This document shows, in pieces, positions 8,089 through 15,737 of a stretch of 64,000 nt of DNA. Source of the DNA: Actinoplanes sandaracinus. GTDB lineage: Bacteria > Actinomycetota > Actinomycetes > Mycobacteriales > Micromonosporaceae. The stretch covers positions 8,343 through 72,342 of the forward strand of contig NZ_JASCTH010000014.1 in NCBI RefSeq assembly GCF_030009775.1, in the 5' to 3' direction. The first letter of the stretch is position 1. Every line of letters starts with the position of its first letter. The notes under the pieces are model-generated. The model was not told where the DNA came from and did not search any database. It saw nothing but the letters and a program-made list of their open reading frames with translations. The position numbers and the translations under genes were made by a program.

Positions 8089-10184
8089 TTACCTCCTCGG
8101 GGACGGCGCCGCGCCGGCGGCGGGGACGGCGGGGACGGGGACTTGGCCGGACGGGACGACGGCGGGGACGGCGCCGTAGCCGGGCTGGACGGCGGCGGGG
8201 ACGCCGGAGTCGGCGGCGCCGCTCGGAACACCGGACACGTGCTTCCGGTCGGCCGAGGCGGGGACGGCGGCGGGGTGGCCGGCGCCGGTCGAGACGCCGG
8301 GGACGGCTGCGATGACGACGCCGGGCGCGGTGTCGGCCTCGGAGTGACGGTGGCCGGTGGCCTGGTCACCGGAGGGGGACTGCTCCTGGTGGCCGCCGGG
8401 CGAGGACTGGCCGTGCGGGACTCGGTGGTGGGCCGCCGGGCCGCCGTGGGCCGCGTCCTCGGGGTCGGCGGTGCGGACGAGAACACCGGGGTTACGGGTG
8501 CCGGTGGCCGGCGCGGGGCGCTCTGCGGCGCCTGCGGAGCCGAGAACGTTGCCGCTGGTGGCGGCCCTGCGGGGGCCGAGTTCGCCGGTGAGGTGGTGGC
8601 GTTGCTGAACGTGGCCGGGGCGGGACGCCCGGCGGGTCGAGCAGTGCTCGGCTGGGGAGGGTGGGGGTGGGAAAACGGCGCGGCGGGCGTCGGGCCGGTC
8701 GGGGTCGTTGCCGGGGTGCCCGGCTGCTGCGGGTGGCTGAATGGGGGCGCCCCGGCGGCGCCAGCGGGCACCGGTAGTGGTGTCTGTGTGGTCGGCGGGT
8801 TGCTGAACGCCACCGGGGCGGACGGGGACGGCCGGGACGGCGCCGGGCGCGGGGTACCCGCACCATCCCTGGCGGCGGAAACAGGCCGAGCGGTACTCGT
8901 GCCCGTCCTGGCGCCCGCCGTGCCCCGGTTGCTCTGCTGGGCCGCTGGCTGCGGGCGAGTGCCCCCAAGCAGCCCGGCTGCGGCGCCGAGGGTCTTGAAC
9001 ATGACGTATGCCTGTAGGAGCTGCCCTACCAGGCCTCGTCCCTGGCTTTGCAGGCCCAGGGGGCCGATGACGAACTGCTTCATCAGACCGGGCAGCTTGA
9101 TCAGCAGCCACAGCATCGCGAGGCAGACCAGCACTCCCAGGAGGCCCTCGGCGCTGGCTGGCACGCCGAGCAGGACGAGGCCGCTCGGGGTGAGGAACAC
9201 CCGGATCGTGGTCAGCACGATCACCGCTTGGGCCAGTTGCAGGCCGAGGCAGGCACCGAACGCGCGCCACCAGGTGTAGGCCAGGCCCTCGGTCTGCGGA
9301 GTGGCATGGCAGATCAGCGCCAGGGGGGCGAAGCCGGTGAGGGCGACCAGCAGCGCCACCCGCATCACGAAGATGATGCTCACCGCGAGGGCGAGGACCA
9401 GCGCGGCGATGACGAGCAGTACGAGCAGGATGTTGACGTTGCCGCCGTTCAGCGGCTGGATGAGGATGTCGCTCATCGCGTCGGCCGCCCTCGATGGGTC
9501 TACGCCTTGCCCGACGATGGCGGCGGTGACAGCGTTGGCCGCCTCGATCGCCTTACCGCAGAGCATCAGGCTGACGTTGGACAGCACCGCGGCCAGCACC
9601 AGGCGGGGTGCGATCTGTTTGAGGCCGTACTGCGTTTGCAGCGTTTCGCGGGACGTGATGACGAAGGCGCCGGCGATGACGAACAGCACGTAGATGCCGT
9701 TCGCGGTGACCAGAGTGGTCTTCCACAGGGCGGTGACGTGCGGGCTCGTGGTCAGGTCCGGCGTAGACAGCACCGTGGAGCCGAGGGTCTCCATCACCGG
9801 GTTGATGGCCTTCTCCGCCATCCACGCGAAGAACCCGTGAATGGCCTTGCGGATCTGCCCCGGGATGTCGTACCAGGACGGATCGTCGTCGTCCCCGCTC
9901 GGGGACGGAGCAGACGGCGGCGCCGGTCCCGGGGACGGCGCAGGCGTGGGCGGGGACGGCGGGACGCTGGGTGTCGGCCCGCCCGGCGGCGGGGCGGGAA
10001 TCGGGGACGGCACCCCGGGGACGGGAGCGGGCGTCGGGGACGGCGCGCCCGGGGCGGGGGCCGGTGCCGGGGACGGGTCGGCCCATGCCGTCCCCGCGAG
10101 CACGGGACCGGCGGCCAGGCCGATGCCGAGCACGACGAGAGCGAGCAGCCGGGTACGGCGCGGTGGCGTGAAGTGGGCTGCCAT
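8085..10184 (-). CDS. TrbL/VirB6-like polytopic transfer protein with long Pro-rich tail
   Basis: About 699 aa. It begins MAAHFTPPRR with a signal-like helix and AWA cleavage region, then a Pro/Ala/Ser-rich linker. A core of at least six membrane helices covers residues about 150-400 (for example NGIYVLFVIAGAFVIT and VNILLVLLVIAALVLAL). A very long Pro/Ser/Thr/Ala tail has repeated FSNPP, FSHP and TFSN motifs. The core fits the TrbL/VirB6 channel component of type IV secretion. TGA of the pilin-like gene and this ATG share one base (TGATG). Two other long frames across the Pro-rich tail are shadows of its biased composition. Confidence 0.78.
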   Translation of the reverse strand: MAAHFTPPRRTRLLALVVLGIGLAAGPVLAGTAWADPSPAPAPAPGAPSPTPAPVPGVPSPIPAPPPGGPTPSVPPSPPTPAPSPGPAPPSAPSPSGDDDDPSWYDIPGQIRKAIHGFFAWMAEKAINPVMETLGSTVLSTPDLTTSPHVTALWKTTLVTANGIYVLFVIAGAFVITSRETLQTQYGLKQIAPRLVLAAVLSNVSLMLCGKAIEAANAVTAAIVGQGVDPSRAADAMSDILIQPLNGGNVNILLVLLVIAALVLALAVSIIFVMRVALLVALTGFAPLALICHATPQTEGLAYTWWRAFGACLGLQLAQAVIVLTTIRVFLTPSGLVLLGVPASAEGLLGVLVCLAMLWLLIKLPGLMKQFVIGPLGLQSQGRGLVGQLLQAYVMFKTLGAAAGLLGGTRPQPAAQQSNRGTAGARTGTSTARPVSAARDGAGTPRPAPSRPSPSAPVAFSNPPTTQTPLPVPAGAAGAPPFSHPQQPGTPATTPTGPTPAAPFSHPHPPQPSTARPAGRPAPATFSNATTSPANSAPAGPPPAATFSAPQAPQSAPRRPPAPVTPVFSSAPPTPRTRPTAARRPTTESRTASPRPAATRSSPPPVTRPPATVTPRPTPRPASSSQPSPASRPAPATPPPSPPRPTGSTCPVFRAAPPTPASPPPSSPATAPSPPSSRPAKSPSPPSPPPARRRPRGGK

Positions 10185-10579
10185 CACGCCACCCACTGAC
10201 CGACGATGGTGACGAACAGCGGCGCCAGCATCGCCAGCGCGTAGCCGATCGCGGCGGACTTGAGTGCCAGCTTGGCCTTCTCGACCTCGCCGGGGTCGCC
10301 GTTGGCGGCGGCGTAGCGCAGCCCGCCGACGGTGAGGAACAGGGTGGCGACGGCGACGAGGATGCCGACCAGCCAGGTACGGATGTTGTTGACGACCTGT
10401 TCGAGGGACTCGGCCGCGTACGCGGCGTCCGCAACGAGCGCGACCGCGACAGCCGTGCTGGCGGTGACCGCCACAGCCGGGGCCATACGTTGCACCGTGC
10501 GGCGCAGGCGACGGCCAGGCCGGTCGGTGACCGGGCGGCGCGGGGTCGGGCTCGGGCGATGCAAGGGGCGGTGGTTCAT
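10184..10579 (-). CDS. VirB2/TrbC-like pilin or small transfer membrane protein
   Basis: 131 aa starting MNHRPLHRPS. A basic N-terminus precedes a signal-peptide-like helix (MAPAVAVTASTAVAVALVADAAYA), then a short acidic segment and two further membrane helices (TWLVGILVAVATLFLTVGGL and a C-terminal IGYALAMLAPLFVTIVGQWV) separated by RYAAANGDPGEVEKAK. This two-helix hairpin with a polar loop resembles VirB2/TrbC pilins and related small proteins of actinobacterial conjugation loci. It is the first gene of the leftward transfer operon, downstream of a strong leader hairpin. Confidence 0.68.
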   Translation of the reverse strand: MNHRPLHRPSPTPRRPVTDRPGRRLRRTVQRMAPAVAVTASTAVAVALVADAAYAAESLEQVVNNIRTWLVGILVAVATLFLTVGGLRYAAANGDPGEVEKAKLALKSAAIGYALAMLAPLFVTIVGQWVA

Positions 10580-10601
10580 GGGACCGGGCACCTCCAGGGC
10601 A

Positions 10602-10636
10602 GCCCGGCCCCACACCCACGAGGTGTGGGGCCGGGC
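10602..10636 (-). promoter_or_regulatory. 15-bp perfect hairpin in the transfer-operon leader
   Basis: GCCCGGCCCCACACC (10602-10616) and its exact reverse complement (10622-10636) enclose a 5-nt loop. The hairpin lies about 25 bp upstream of the pilin-like gene start and downstream of the candidate promoter element at 10782-10816. There is no T run on either side, so it is not a classic intrinsic terminator. It may stabilise the mRNA, act as an attenuator or bind a protein. Confidence 0.6.
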
Positions 10637-10781
10637 AGGCGAGCAAGGGGTGGTGGTGACCTCGACCGGCCGTGGTGGCCGTCCTCCTTCGAAGGGGTTT
10701 CGGCGGGGCCGTTGCGGGGTGTCAGCGCCGTCAGCGGGGCCGGTCGAAGAAGGTCACCGGGTGCGGAAAAGTCCCGCACTA

Positions 10782-10816
10782 AGAGATACAGATTTCGGGT
10801 CTGTTTTCGACATTGG
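10782..10816 (-). promoter_or_regulatory. Conserved 35-bp element facing the transfer operon
   Basis: Read on the minus strand, this matches the element at 12270-12304 at all but about three of 35 positions, sharing ATGTCGAAA followed by CCCGAAATCTGTATCTCT. It lies between the stop of the regulator gene and the transfer operon and points toward the operon, so it is probably its promoter or operator. Which bases form the -35 and -10 boxes cannot be fixed by eye. Confidence 0.6.
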
Positions 10817-10832
10817 GCCGTAAAGATGCAGG

Positions 10833-11648
10833 TCAGGCGTGCTGGGCGGGGTCCGGTGCGATGGTCATCGTGGCGTCGGCGATCACGGCCGCGTCCTCGT
10901 CGGACAGCACCCCGGAGCGGATCGCCGTGACCAGGCGCTCCTCGGCCCGGTCACGGGCCTTGTAGACGGCCTTCGTCGCCTTGCCGAGCCGTGCGGCGTA
11001 GTCGGCCACCGACACCTCGTCGAGGCGGGTCGCGCCGATCAGTTCGGCCTCGCGCGGCGTGATGACCCCGGTCGCCACGGCGCGGGTCAGCACCACGTCC
11101 GGGTGTCCGGCGGTCGGGGCGGACACCGGCGCCTGGACCAGCGCGTTGGTGCGCGGCTCGTCGGTGCGCAGCGCCGCACGGGCGGCCGTGAACGTGGCGG
11201 ATAGCAGCCGCTGCGCCACCTTGGTCCCGCCCGGCTTCACCGTGCGCAGCGCCGTGACGAAGGCGGCCAGCAACTCGGCCTGCACGTCCCCGGAGAAGGT
11301 GCGCAGCCGGTAGGCCGCCGGGTGCAGCCCCGGCAGGGCCACCCCGACCGCGCCCACGACCCAGGCCGGGCCGTCGGTGCGGGCACGGCTGATGAGCAGC
11401 CGCCACACCTGGTCACTGGTGGCGTAGCCGCAGGAGGGATGCATCAGGATTGCGGACAGCTCCGACAGCGGGATCCGCCGACGCGGCAGGCCCCCGCCGA
11501 GGGTGGCGCCGTCGATCGACAGCGGCTCCGGGCCGGTGGTCAGCAGCCGAAACGAGTTCGCGGCGACGTCGAACGGCTGGTCGCCGAGGACGAGACGAGG
11601 TCCGGCCAGGCCGGCGGCGGGCAGCACGGAACGAACGAACTGAGACAT
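10833..11648 (-). CDS. Sigma-region-4-like DNA-binding regulator of the element
   Basis: About 271 aa from the ATG at 11648 (MSQFVRSVLP). The C-terminal 100 residues contain VITPREAELIGATRLDEVSV followed by DYAARLGKATKAVYKARDRAEERL, a sigma-70 region 4-type helix-turn-helix; no region 2 is evident. The N-terminal part is Pro/Leu-rich and unrecognised. It sits between the repeat-rich intergenic region and the transfer operon and is likely to control one or both. A longer reading from a TTG at 11768 would run through a repeat copy and is less likely. Whether it works as an alternative sigma factor or as a conventional regulator is not clear. Confidence 0.6.
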   Translation of the reverse strand: MSQFVRSVLPAAGLAGPRLVLGDQPFDVAANSFRLLTTGPEPLSIDGATLGGGLPRRRIPLSELSAILMHPSCGYATSDQVWRLLISRARTDGPAWVVGAVGVALPGLHPAAYRLRTFSGDVQAELLAAFVTALRTVKPGGTKVAQRLLSATFTAARAALRTDEPRTNALVQAPVSAPTAGHPDVVLTRAVATGVITPREAELIGATRLDEVSVADYAARLGKATKAVYKARDRAEERLVTAIRSGVLSDEDAAVIADATMTIAPDPAQHA

Positions 11649-11730
11649 GGAGGGTCCCCCGAGAAGTGGGTGAGGGATGCCGGCGCCTCGCTGAGGGCGT
11701 CCGGCGGGAACAGCACCCATCTCGCCACTC

Positions 11731-12012
11731 GGGTGTAACAGATCTTGAACACTGTTGATTTTGCTCAAGGGTCACGCCGCGTGTTCAACCCTTGCGCTAG
11801 CGCGCAGATCGCCGCGCCAAGCCAGCCATGCTGCGCGCCCGCCGCCGCGCCATGCCGGAGCCGTCGAACTGGGTGTTCAACCCCTGTTGCCGCCGGTCGC
11901 GCGAAGCGGTCCCGGACGCTGCGGAGCTGGCGTGAACATCGATGTCCGCCCCGCTGTCGATCGCCTGTTGACGGCGGGCTGGTACGCCTTCGCGGCGAGG
12001 CGTGTTACACCC
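11731..12012. repeat. Dispersed GTGTTCAACCC-type repeats
   Basis: Copies of GTGTTCAACCC lie at 11781-11791 and 11873-11883, and GTGTTACACCC at 12002-12012. At 11731-11752 a copy in the opposite orientation reads, on the minus strand, GTGTTCAAGATC followed by TGTTACACCC. They share the core of the phased array further right. The region 11649-12344 (about 700 bp) holds no credible gene; it is the control region between two divergent operons. Confidence 0.65.
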
Positions 12013-12048
12013 CCGCGGCAGAGGTACGAGCACCTCGGGAGCCACTGA

Positions 12049-12233
12049 TGATCTTGTTACACCCCAAAGTGATCTTGTTATAGAGGCTGACGATCTTGTT
12101 CAACCTCAATGGCGATCTTGTTATAGGTGGCCGCGATCACCAACACCTCGATCGGGGCCCACAGACGCGGACGGCGCCTTCGCGTCGAGACTGTGACCTG
12201 CGTGTTCAACCCAAGGTTGATCTTGTTATAGGT
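12049..12233 (+). repeat. Phased GATCTTGTT iterons, 21-22 bp period
   Basis: GATCTTGTT occurs at 12050, 12071, 12092 and 12114, each followed by ACACC, ATAGA, CAACC or ATAGG; a degenerate fifth unit starts CGATC at 12134. A separate pair follows: GTGTTCAACCC at 12202 and GATCTTGTTATAGG at 12219, with their TGTT cores again 21 bp apart. A spacing of two helical turns puts all copies on one DNA face, typical of cooperative protein binding as in replication iterons, partition sites or repressor arrays. The bound protein is unknown; the sigma-4-like regulator and the excisionase-like protein are candidates. Confidence 0.75.
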
Positions 12234-12269
12234 GCCTGGCTGGTGCTGTCACGGGGTGCGTGGCCGGGG

Positions 12270-12304
12270 CCGATGTCGAAATCAGGCCCGAAATCTGTAT
12301 CTCT
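12270..12304 (+). promoter_or_regulatory. Conserved 35-bp element facing the methyltransferase-integrase operon
   Basis: Near-identical partner of the minus-strand element at 10782-10816, in inverted orientation, so that each copy points toward its own operon. It ends 40 bp before the ATG of the first methyltransferase-fold gene. The strongly conserved part is CCCGAAATCTGTATCTCT. The arrangement suggests that transfer and methyltransferase/integrase genes share one regulator or promoter type. Confidence 0.6.
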
Positions 12305-12344
12305 ATGTGTCAGCGTTCGTCGGCGGACATGGCCCACCGCACCC

Positions 12345-13037
12345 ATGCCGCAGACCCACCCCACCGATACCCGCCCGACCCGGGCACCCGTCGGACTGCT
12401 CCTGCACCCCGCCCACACCCACCGGCCCACCGACCCGGCCGGGCGCGTCCTGCCCGACTGGTACGGCATCCACCCCGACCACGTCGCACATCTGATCGCC
12501 CGCTACACCCGCGACGGCGACACCGTCCTCGACACCGACGCCCATCCGAGCGTCGCGGCAGCTGCCGAATACCTGCACCGCCACCCCGGCCTCACAGTCA
12601 TCCACCGTGAGCGTCTGTACGGGCGGCCCGAGCCCCTCGACGAGCACCCGGCGGCAGCGGCTCGGCCCGGCGCCGGACTCGTCCTGGCCACGCTGCCCCG
12701 CCTGGACGTCGACAGCCGCGACCCGCACGCCGTGAGCCAGGCACTCGGCGCGTGGCAGGCGCTGCTACGTCCCGGCGGCTTCCTCGCCGTCCTGCTCACC
12801 GCCGGGCCGGGCACCGCAGCCATCGGGCACCGCTCGACGGTGATCGCCGCCGCCCGCACCGCCGGACTGCTCTACCACCAGCACATCCCGGCACTCCTGG
12901 TGCCGCTGCCCGAAACCGACCCTCGTACCGAAGCCCGCCCCGCCGCCCGGCCACCGCTCATCGCGGGCCGGCACCGCCGAGCGCACCGAGACCTCCTCGT
13001 CTTCGCCACGATCACCCCGGAGGCCGCAGATGTCTGA
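12345..13037 (+). CDS. Methyltransferase-fold protein lacking the catalytic motif
   Basis: About 230 aa from ATG 12345 (MPQTHPTDTR). Its layout parallels the next gene: TRDGDTVLDTDAHPSVAAAA stands where the neighbour has the SAM-binding TDPGDLVLDPMAGIGTT, VLATLPRLD stands where it has the catalytic VITSPPYGS, and WQALLRPGGFLAVL matches CRAVLRPGGHVVV. The glycine loop and the (S/D)PPY motif are lost, so it is probably catalytically dead and may be a partner subunit or target-recognition protein. It overlaps the active-looking gene by 8 bp. The ribosome site is weak, and no other ATG, GTG or TTG fits better. Confidence 0.6.
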   Translation: MPQTHPTDTRPTRAPVGLLLHPAHTHRPTDPAGRVLPDWYGIHPDHVAHLIARYTRDGDTVLDTDAHPSVAAAAEYLHRHPGLTVIHRERLYGRPEPLDEHPAAAARPGAGLVLATLPRLDVDSRDPHAVSQALGAWQALLRPGGFLAVLLTAGPGTAAIGHRSTVIAAARTAGLLYHQHIPALLVPLPETDPRTEARPAARPPLIAGRHRRAHRDLLVFATITPEAADV

Positions 13038-14112
13038 GTCCCCGACCATCCGCGCCACCAGCAGTGTCGTCCCCGGGTTCGTCCCCGCACCACGCGCCGC
13101 TTCCACCACCGTCCCCGAGTCGATCCCCGGCGTCGGCGCGAACCCCACCGCCGTCCCCGCCCAGGGTGCCGGTTCCGTCGCCGTCCCCACGCCCGTCCCC
13201 GTCCCCGGCTCCGTTCCGGCCGCCGTCCCCACGACCGTCCCGCGCGGCGAACCCGCCCCGGCACCGCCCGCCGAGGGGCCAACCTGGTCGGTGTGGCTGA
13301 CCGGACAGCAGCCCTCCCGGGAACTACGCCGGGGCCGGTACACCCCCGAGTCGATCACCCACCCGGGCAAGATGCTGCCCACCATCGCCCGCTACGCCAT
13401 CCACACCTACACCGACCCCGGCGACCTCGTCCTCGACCCGATGGCCGGCATCGGCACCACCATGGTCGAAGCCATGCACCTCGACCGCCACGGCGTCGGC
13501 GTCGAATACGAATCCCGCTGGGCGGCGCTGGCCGCCGTCAACATCGCCCTCGCCGAGAAACACGGTGCCCCCGGCACCGGCGCTGTCTACACCGGCGACT
13601 CCCGGCACCTGCCCTCACTACTGCCGCCACAGATCCGCGGCCAGGTCGCTCTCGTCATCACCTCGCCGCCGTATGGATCGTCCACTCACGGCCACGCCCG
13701 CACCCCTGGCGCCCGGCGCGGAAAGGTTCGCAAGATCCACCACCGGTACGGGGGCTCCGACAACCTCGCCTACCGCAACCACGGGGAACTAGCCGAAGGC
13801 TTCACCGAAATCCTCACCGGATGCCGGGCGGTCCTGCGGCCCGGCGGACACGTAGTCGTCACCGCCCGCCCGTACCGGCGACACGGCGAACTCGTCGACA
13901 TCCCCGGCATGGTCGTCGCCGCCGGAGAAGCGGCCGGGCTGGAACTGGTCGAGGAATGCGTCGCTCTGATGGCCGGCGTCCGCAACGGAGTCCTGGTACC
14001 GCGGGCGTCCTTCTTCCAGCAGAAGAACGTCCGTGACGCCATTGCCAGCGGAGACCCCCAATGGATCCCCCAGCACGAGGATGTCCTAATCCTGCGGGTC
14101 GGACTCAGATGA
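13030..14112 (+). CDS. Site-specific DNA methyltransferase (N4-cytosine/N6-adenine type)
   Basis: 360 aa. After a Pro/Val-rich, probably disordered N-terminus of about 85 residues come GKMLPTIARYAI, the SAM-binding VLDPMAGIGTTMVEA, an acidic strand end GVEYE, the catalytic VITSPPYGSS and RAVLRPGGHVVVTARP. This motif order is that of beta-class amino-methyltransferases. No restriction endonuclease gene is adjacent, so it is probably a solitary methylase used for element regulation or host-defence evasion. Target sequence and methylated base are unknown. It overlaps the excisionase-like gene by ATGA. Confidence 0.8.
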   Translation: MSESPTIRATSSVVPGFVPAPRAASTTVPESIPGVGANPTAVPAQGAGSVAVPTPVPVPGSVPAAVPTTVPRGEPAPAPPAEGPTWSVWLTGQQPSRELRRGRYTPESITHPGKMLPTIARYAIHTYTDPGDLVLDPMAGIGTTMVEAMHLDRHGVGVEYESRWAALAAVNIALAEKHGAPGTGAVYTGDSRHLPSLLPPQIRGQVALVITSPPYGSSTHGHARTPGARRGKVRKIHHRYGGSDNLAYRNHGELAEGFTEILTGCRAVLRPGGHVVVTARPYRRHGELVDIPGMVVAAGEAAGLELVEECVALMAGVRNGVLVPRASFFQQKNVRDAIASGDPQWIPQHEDVLILRVGLR

Positions 14113-14381
14113 GCCGACCAAAGGAAGCCGCGTCCGGCTCGCCCGACCAAGCCGCAGCGCCGGATCCATCGGTTCAGCTCTACACAGCAGAGCAGGCCGC
14201 CGCACTTCTACAAATCAGCCCATGGTGGCTCCGCCGGAAGGCAACGGCCCGCCAGGTGCCGTGCACCTTCGTCGGTAAGTACCTGCGGTTCTCAACGGCT
14301 GACCTCGAACACATCATCCGAGCAGGCGCCCACCCGGCTACGAGCAGAGACGGCCGCTCCGTACCAGATCAGCAGGCTTGA
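14109..14381 (+). CDS. xis: Excisionase-like helix-turn-helix protein
   Basis: 90 aa from ATG 14109, overlapping the methylase stop as ATGA. The core LYTAEQAAALLQISPWWLRRKATARQVPC, followed by VGKYLRFSTADLEHII, is the MerR-like winged-helix fold of phage and ICE excisionases. It lies directly before the integrase, the normal xis-int order. It should bend attachment-site DNA to favour excision. A longer frame starting at 14061 would overlap the methylase by 52 bp and is less likely. Confidence 0.8.
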   Translation: MSRPKEAASGSPDQAAAPDPSVQLYTAEQAAALLQISPWWLRRKATARQVPCTFVGKYLRFSTADLEHIIRAGAHPATSRDGRSVPDQQA

Positions 14382-14464
14382 TCCTGTCGCCATCTGGCAC
14401 GTCCATGGTGCCTGACCACTACCACGGTCACCCCCCCATCCGTACATTGCATCAGGGAGCCCAC

Positions 14465-15559
14465 ATGGCATGGGTAGAAAAACGCGGTGACGGCTACCGG
14501 GTCCGCTACCGGCGCCCGGACGGCACCGTCGGCACCGACAGCAGCCACCCCACCAGGAAAGCCGCCCAGACCCGCGCGAACGCCGTCGACACCGAACGGC
14601 AGCAGGACACCTACATCGACCCCAGCGGGGGCAAGATCACCCTCCGGGAATGGGCCGACATCTGGCTAGAGGCCCACAACGTCGGCGCCAACACTGCAGC
14701 TAAGTACGACACGTACCTCCGCGTTCACATCCTGCCCCGCTTCGGTGACTGCCCGCTCAACGCCATCACACGAATGATGGTCAAGACCTGGGTCAAGGAA
14801 CTGAACCAGCGCCGAGCTTCATCGACCGTGGCCGACATCCTCTCGGTGCTGTCCATGCTCATGGGCGAGGCCGTCGAGGAGCGCAGGATCGTCACCAACC
14901 CCTGCCGACGACTCCGCCCGACCGCCGACCTCAAACCTGAGCGTCCCTGGGCCACAGAATTGCAAGTTCTCGCCATCGCCAACCATCTAGGCCCGGCCGA
15001 GGCCACCCTCGTCGTCACCGCCGCCTACACCGGCATGCGCTGGGGCGAACTCGTCGGACTGCAACGGCAGAACTGCAAACTCGACGACGCCCGCATCCAC
15101 ATCGACCCCGACGTCGGCGCCCTGCACGAGATCGCCGGCCGACTCGAACTCGGACCGCCGAAGACACCGGCCGCCGTACGCACGATCTTGCTCCCGCCGT
15201 TCCTCGTCACCCGGCTACGGGAGCACCTCGACACCCACGACCACTCCCACATCTTCGTAGGCGCCGACGGAGGCCTGTGGCGTCGGTCTAACTTCAGCCG
15301 CCGCTTCTGGCGGCCCGCCACCGACGGCAACCCCAAAAAGCTGATCGCCCCGGTGATCCCCGGCATGCACTTTCACGACCTCCGGCACACCCACAAGACC
15401 TGGATGATCGAGGACGGCATTCCCGAGGTGGCACAAGCCAAGCGGCTCGGCCACCGCCTCCCCGGCGTCCGGGGGATTTACAGCCATGTCAGCCCCGCCG
15501 TCGAGCAGCGCCTCGTCGATTGCCTGCAGAAACGCTGGGAGAACACCGGCAACCCGTGA
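14465..15559 (+). CDS. int: Tyrosine recombinase (integrase)
   Basis: 364 aa from ATG 14465, with GGGAG 7 nt upstream. The N-terminal arm-binding region (WVEKRGDGYRVRYRRPDG) is followed by a SAM-like core-binding domain (about 65-165) and a catalytic domain with all key residues: Arg in YTGMRWGEL, HDLRHTH, the second His in RLGHRLPGV and the nucleophile Tyr in RGIYSHV. It should integrate the element at the adjacent tRNA-Val 3' end, about 180 bp downstream. A strong hairpin terminator separates it from the tRNA. Confidence 0.93.
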   Translation: MAWVEKRGDGYRVRYRRPDGTVGTDSSHPTRKAAQTRANAVDTERQQDTYIDPSGGKITLREWADIWLEAHNVGANTAAKYDTYLRVHILPRFGDCPLNAITRMMVKTWVKELNQRRASSTVADILSVLSMLMGEAVEERRIVTNPCRRLRPTADLKPERPWATELQVLAIANHLGPAEATLVVTAAYTGMRWGELVGLQRQNCKLDDARIHIDPDVGALHEIAGRLELGPPKTPAAVRTILLPPFLVTRLREHLDTHDHSHIFVGADGGLWRRSNFSRRFWRPATDGNPKKLIAPVIPGMHFHDLRHTHKTWMIEDGIPEVAQAKRLGHRLPGVRGIYSHVSPAVEQRLVDCLQKRWENTGNP

Positions 15560-15680
15560 CTCGTTTGATGACCACTTTCCCGACACAGTGGTGGTCACGT
15601 GGGGAGCGCACAAATCAGGCCTAGGAGAGGTCACCCCTGGCTGGGCGGCGTTGCTCCCCATCTGCTCCCAAAACCATGAC

Positions 15681-15719
15681 AAAACACCCGCTGTCATGGA
15701 TCATGACAGCGGGTGTTTT
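15681..15719. terminator. 18-bp perfect stem, bidirectional terminator
   Basis: AAAACACCCGCTGTCATG and its exact reverse complement enclose a 3-nt loop, with A and T runs at the outer ends, so it can work in both directions. It isolates the integrase operon from the tRNA-Val gene transcribed toward it. Confidence 0.88.
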
Positions 15720-15737
15720 TGCAGCTAGATGGCTATG

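Noticed and set aside
8089..9270. Second long minus-strand frame across the Pro-rich tail of the TrbL-like gene
   Set aside because: The other frame connects to the membrane core and overlaps the next gene by four bases; this one has no membrane or domain signal.
8143..9279. Plus-strand Gly/Ala-rich frame of 378 codons
   Set aside because: Complement of the Pro-rich repeats; no ribosome site or domain.
12049..12233. CRISPR array
   Set aside because: Repeat cores are under 15 bp at 21-22 bp period with near-repeated rather than unique spacers, and there are no cas genes.
12270..12304. IS element ends as explanation of the paired 35-bp sequence
   Set aside because: The enclosed 1.5 kb has no transposase, and no flanking target duplication is visible; shared promoter/operator use fits better.
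13030..14112. Complete restriction-modification system
   Set aside because: No endonuclease gene is adjacent; the neighbours are a dead methyltransferase-like protein and xis/int.
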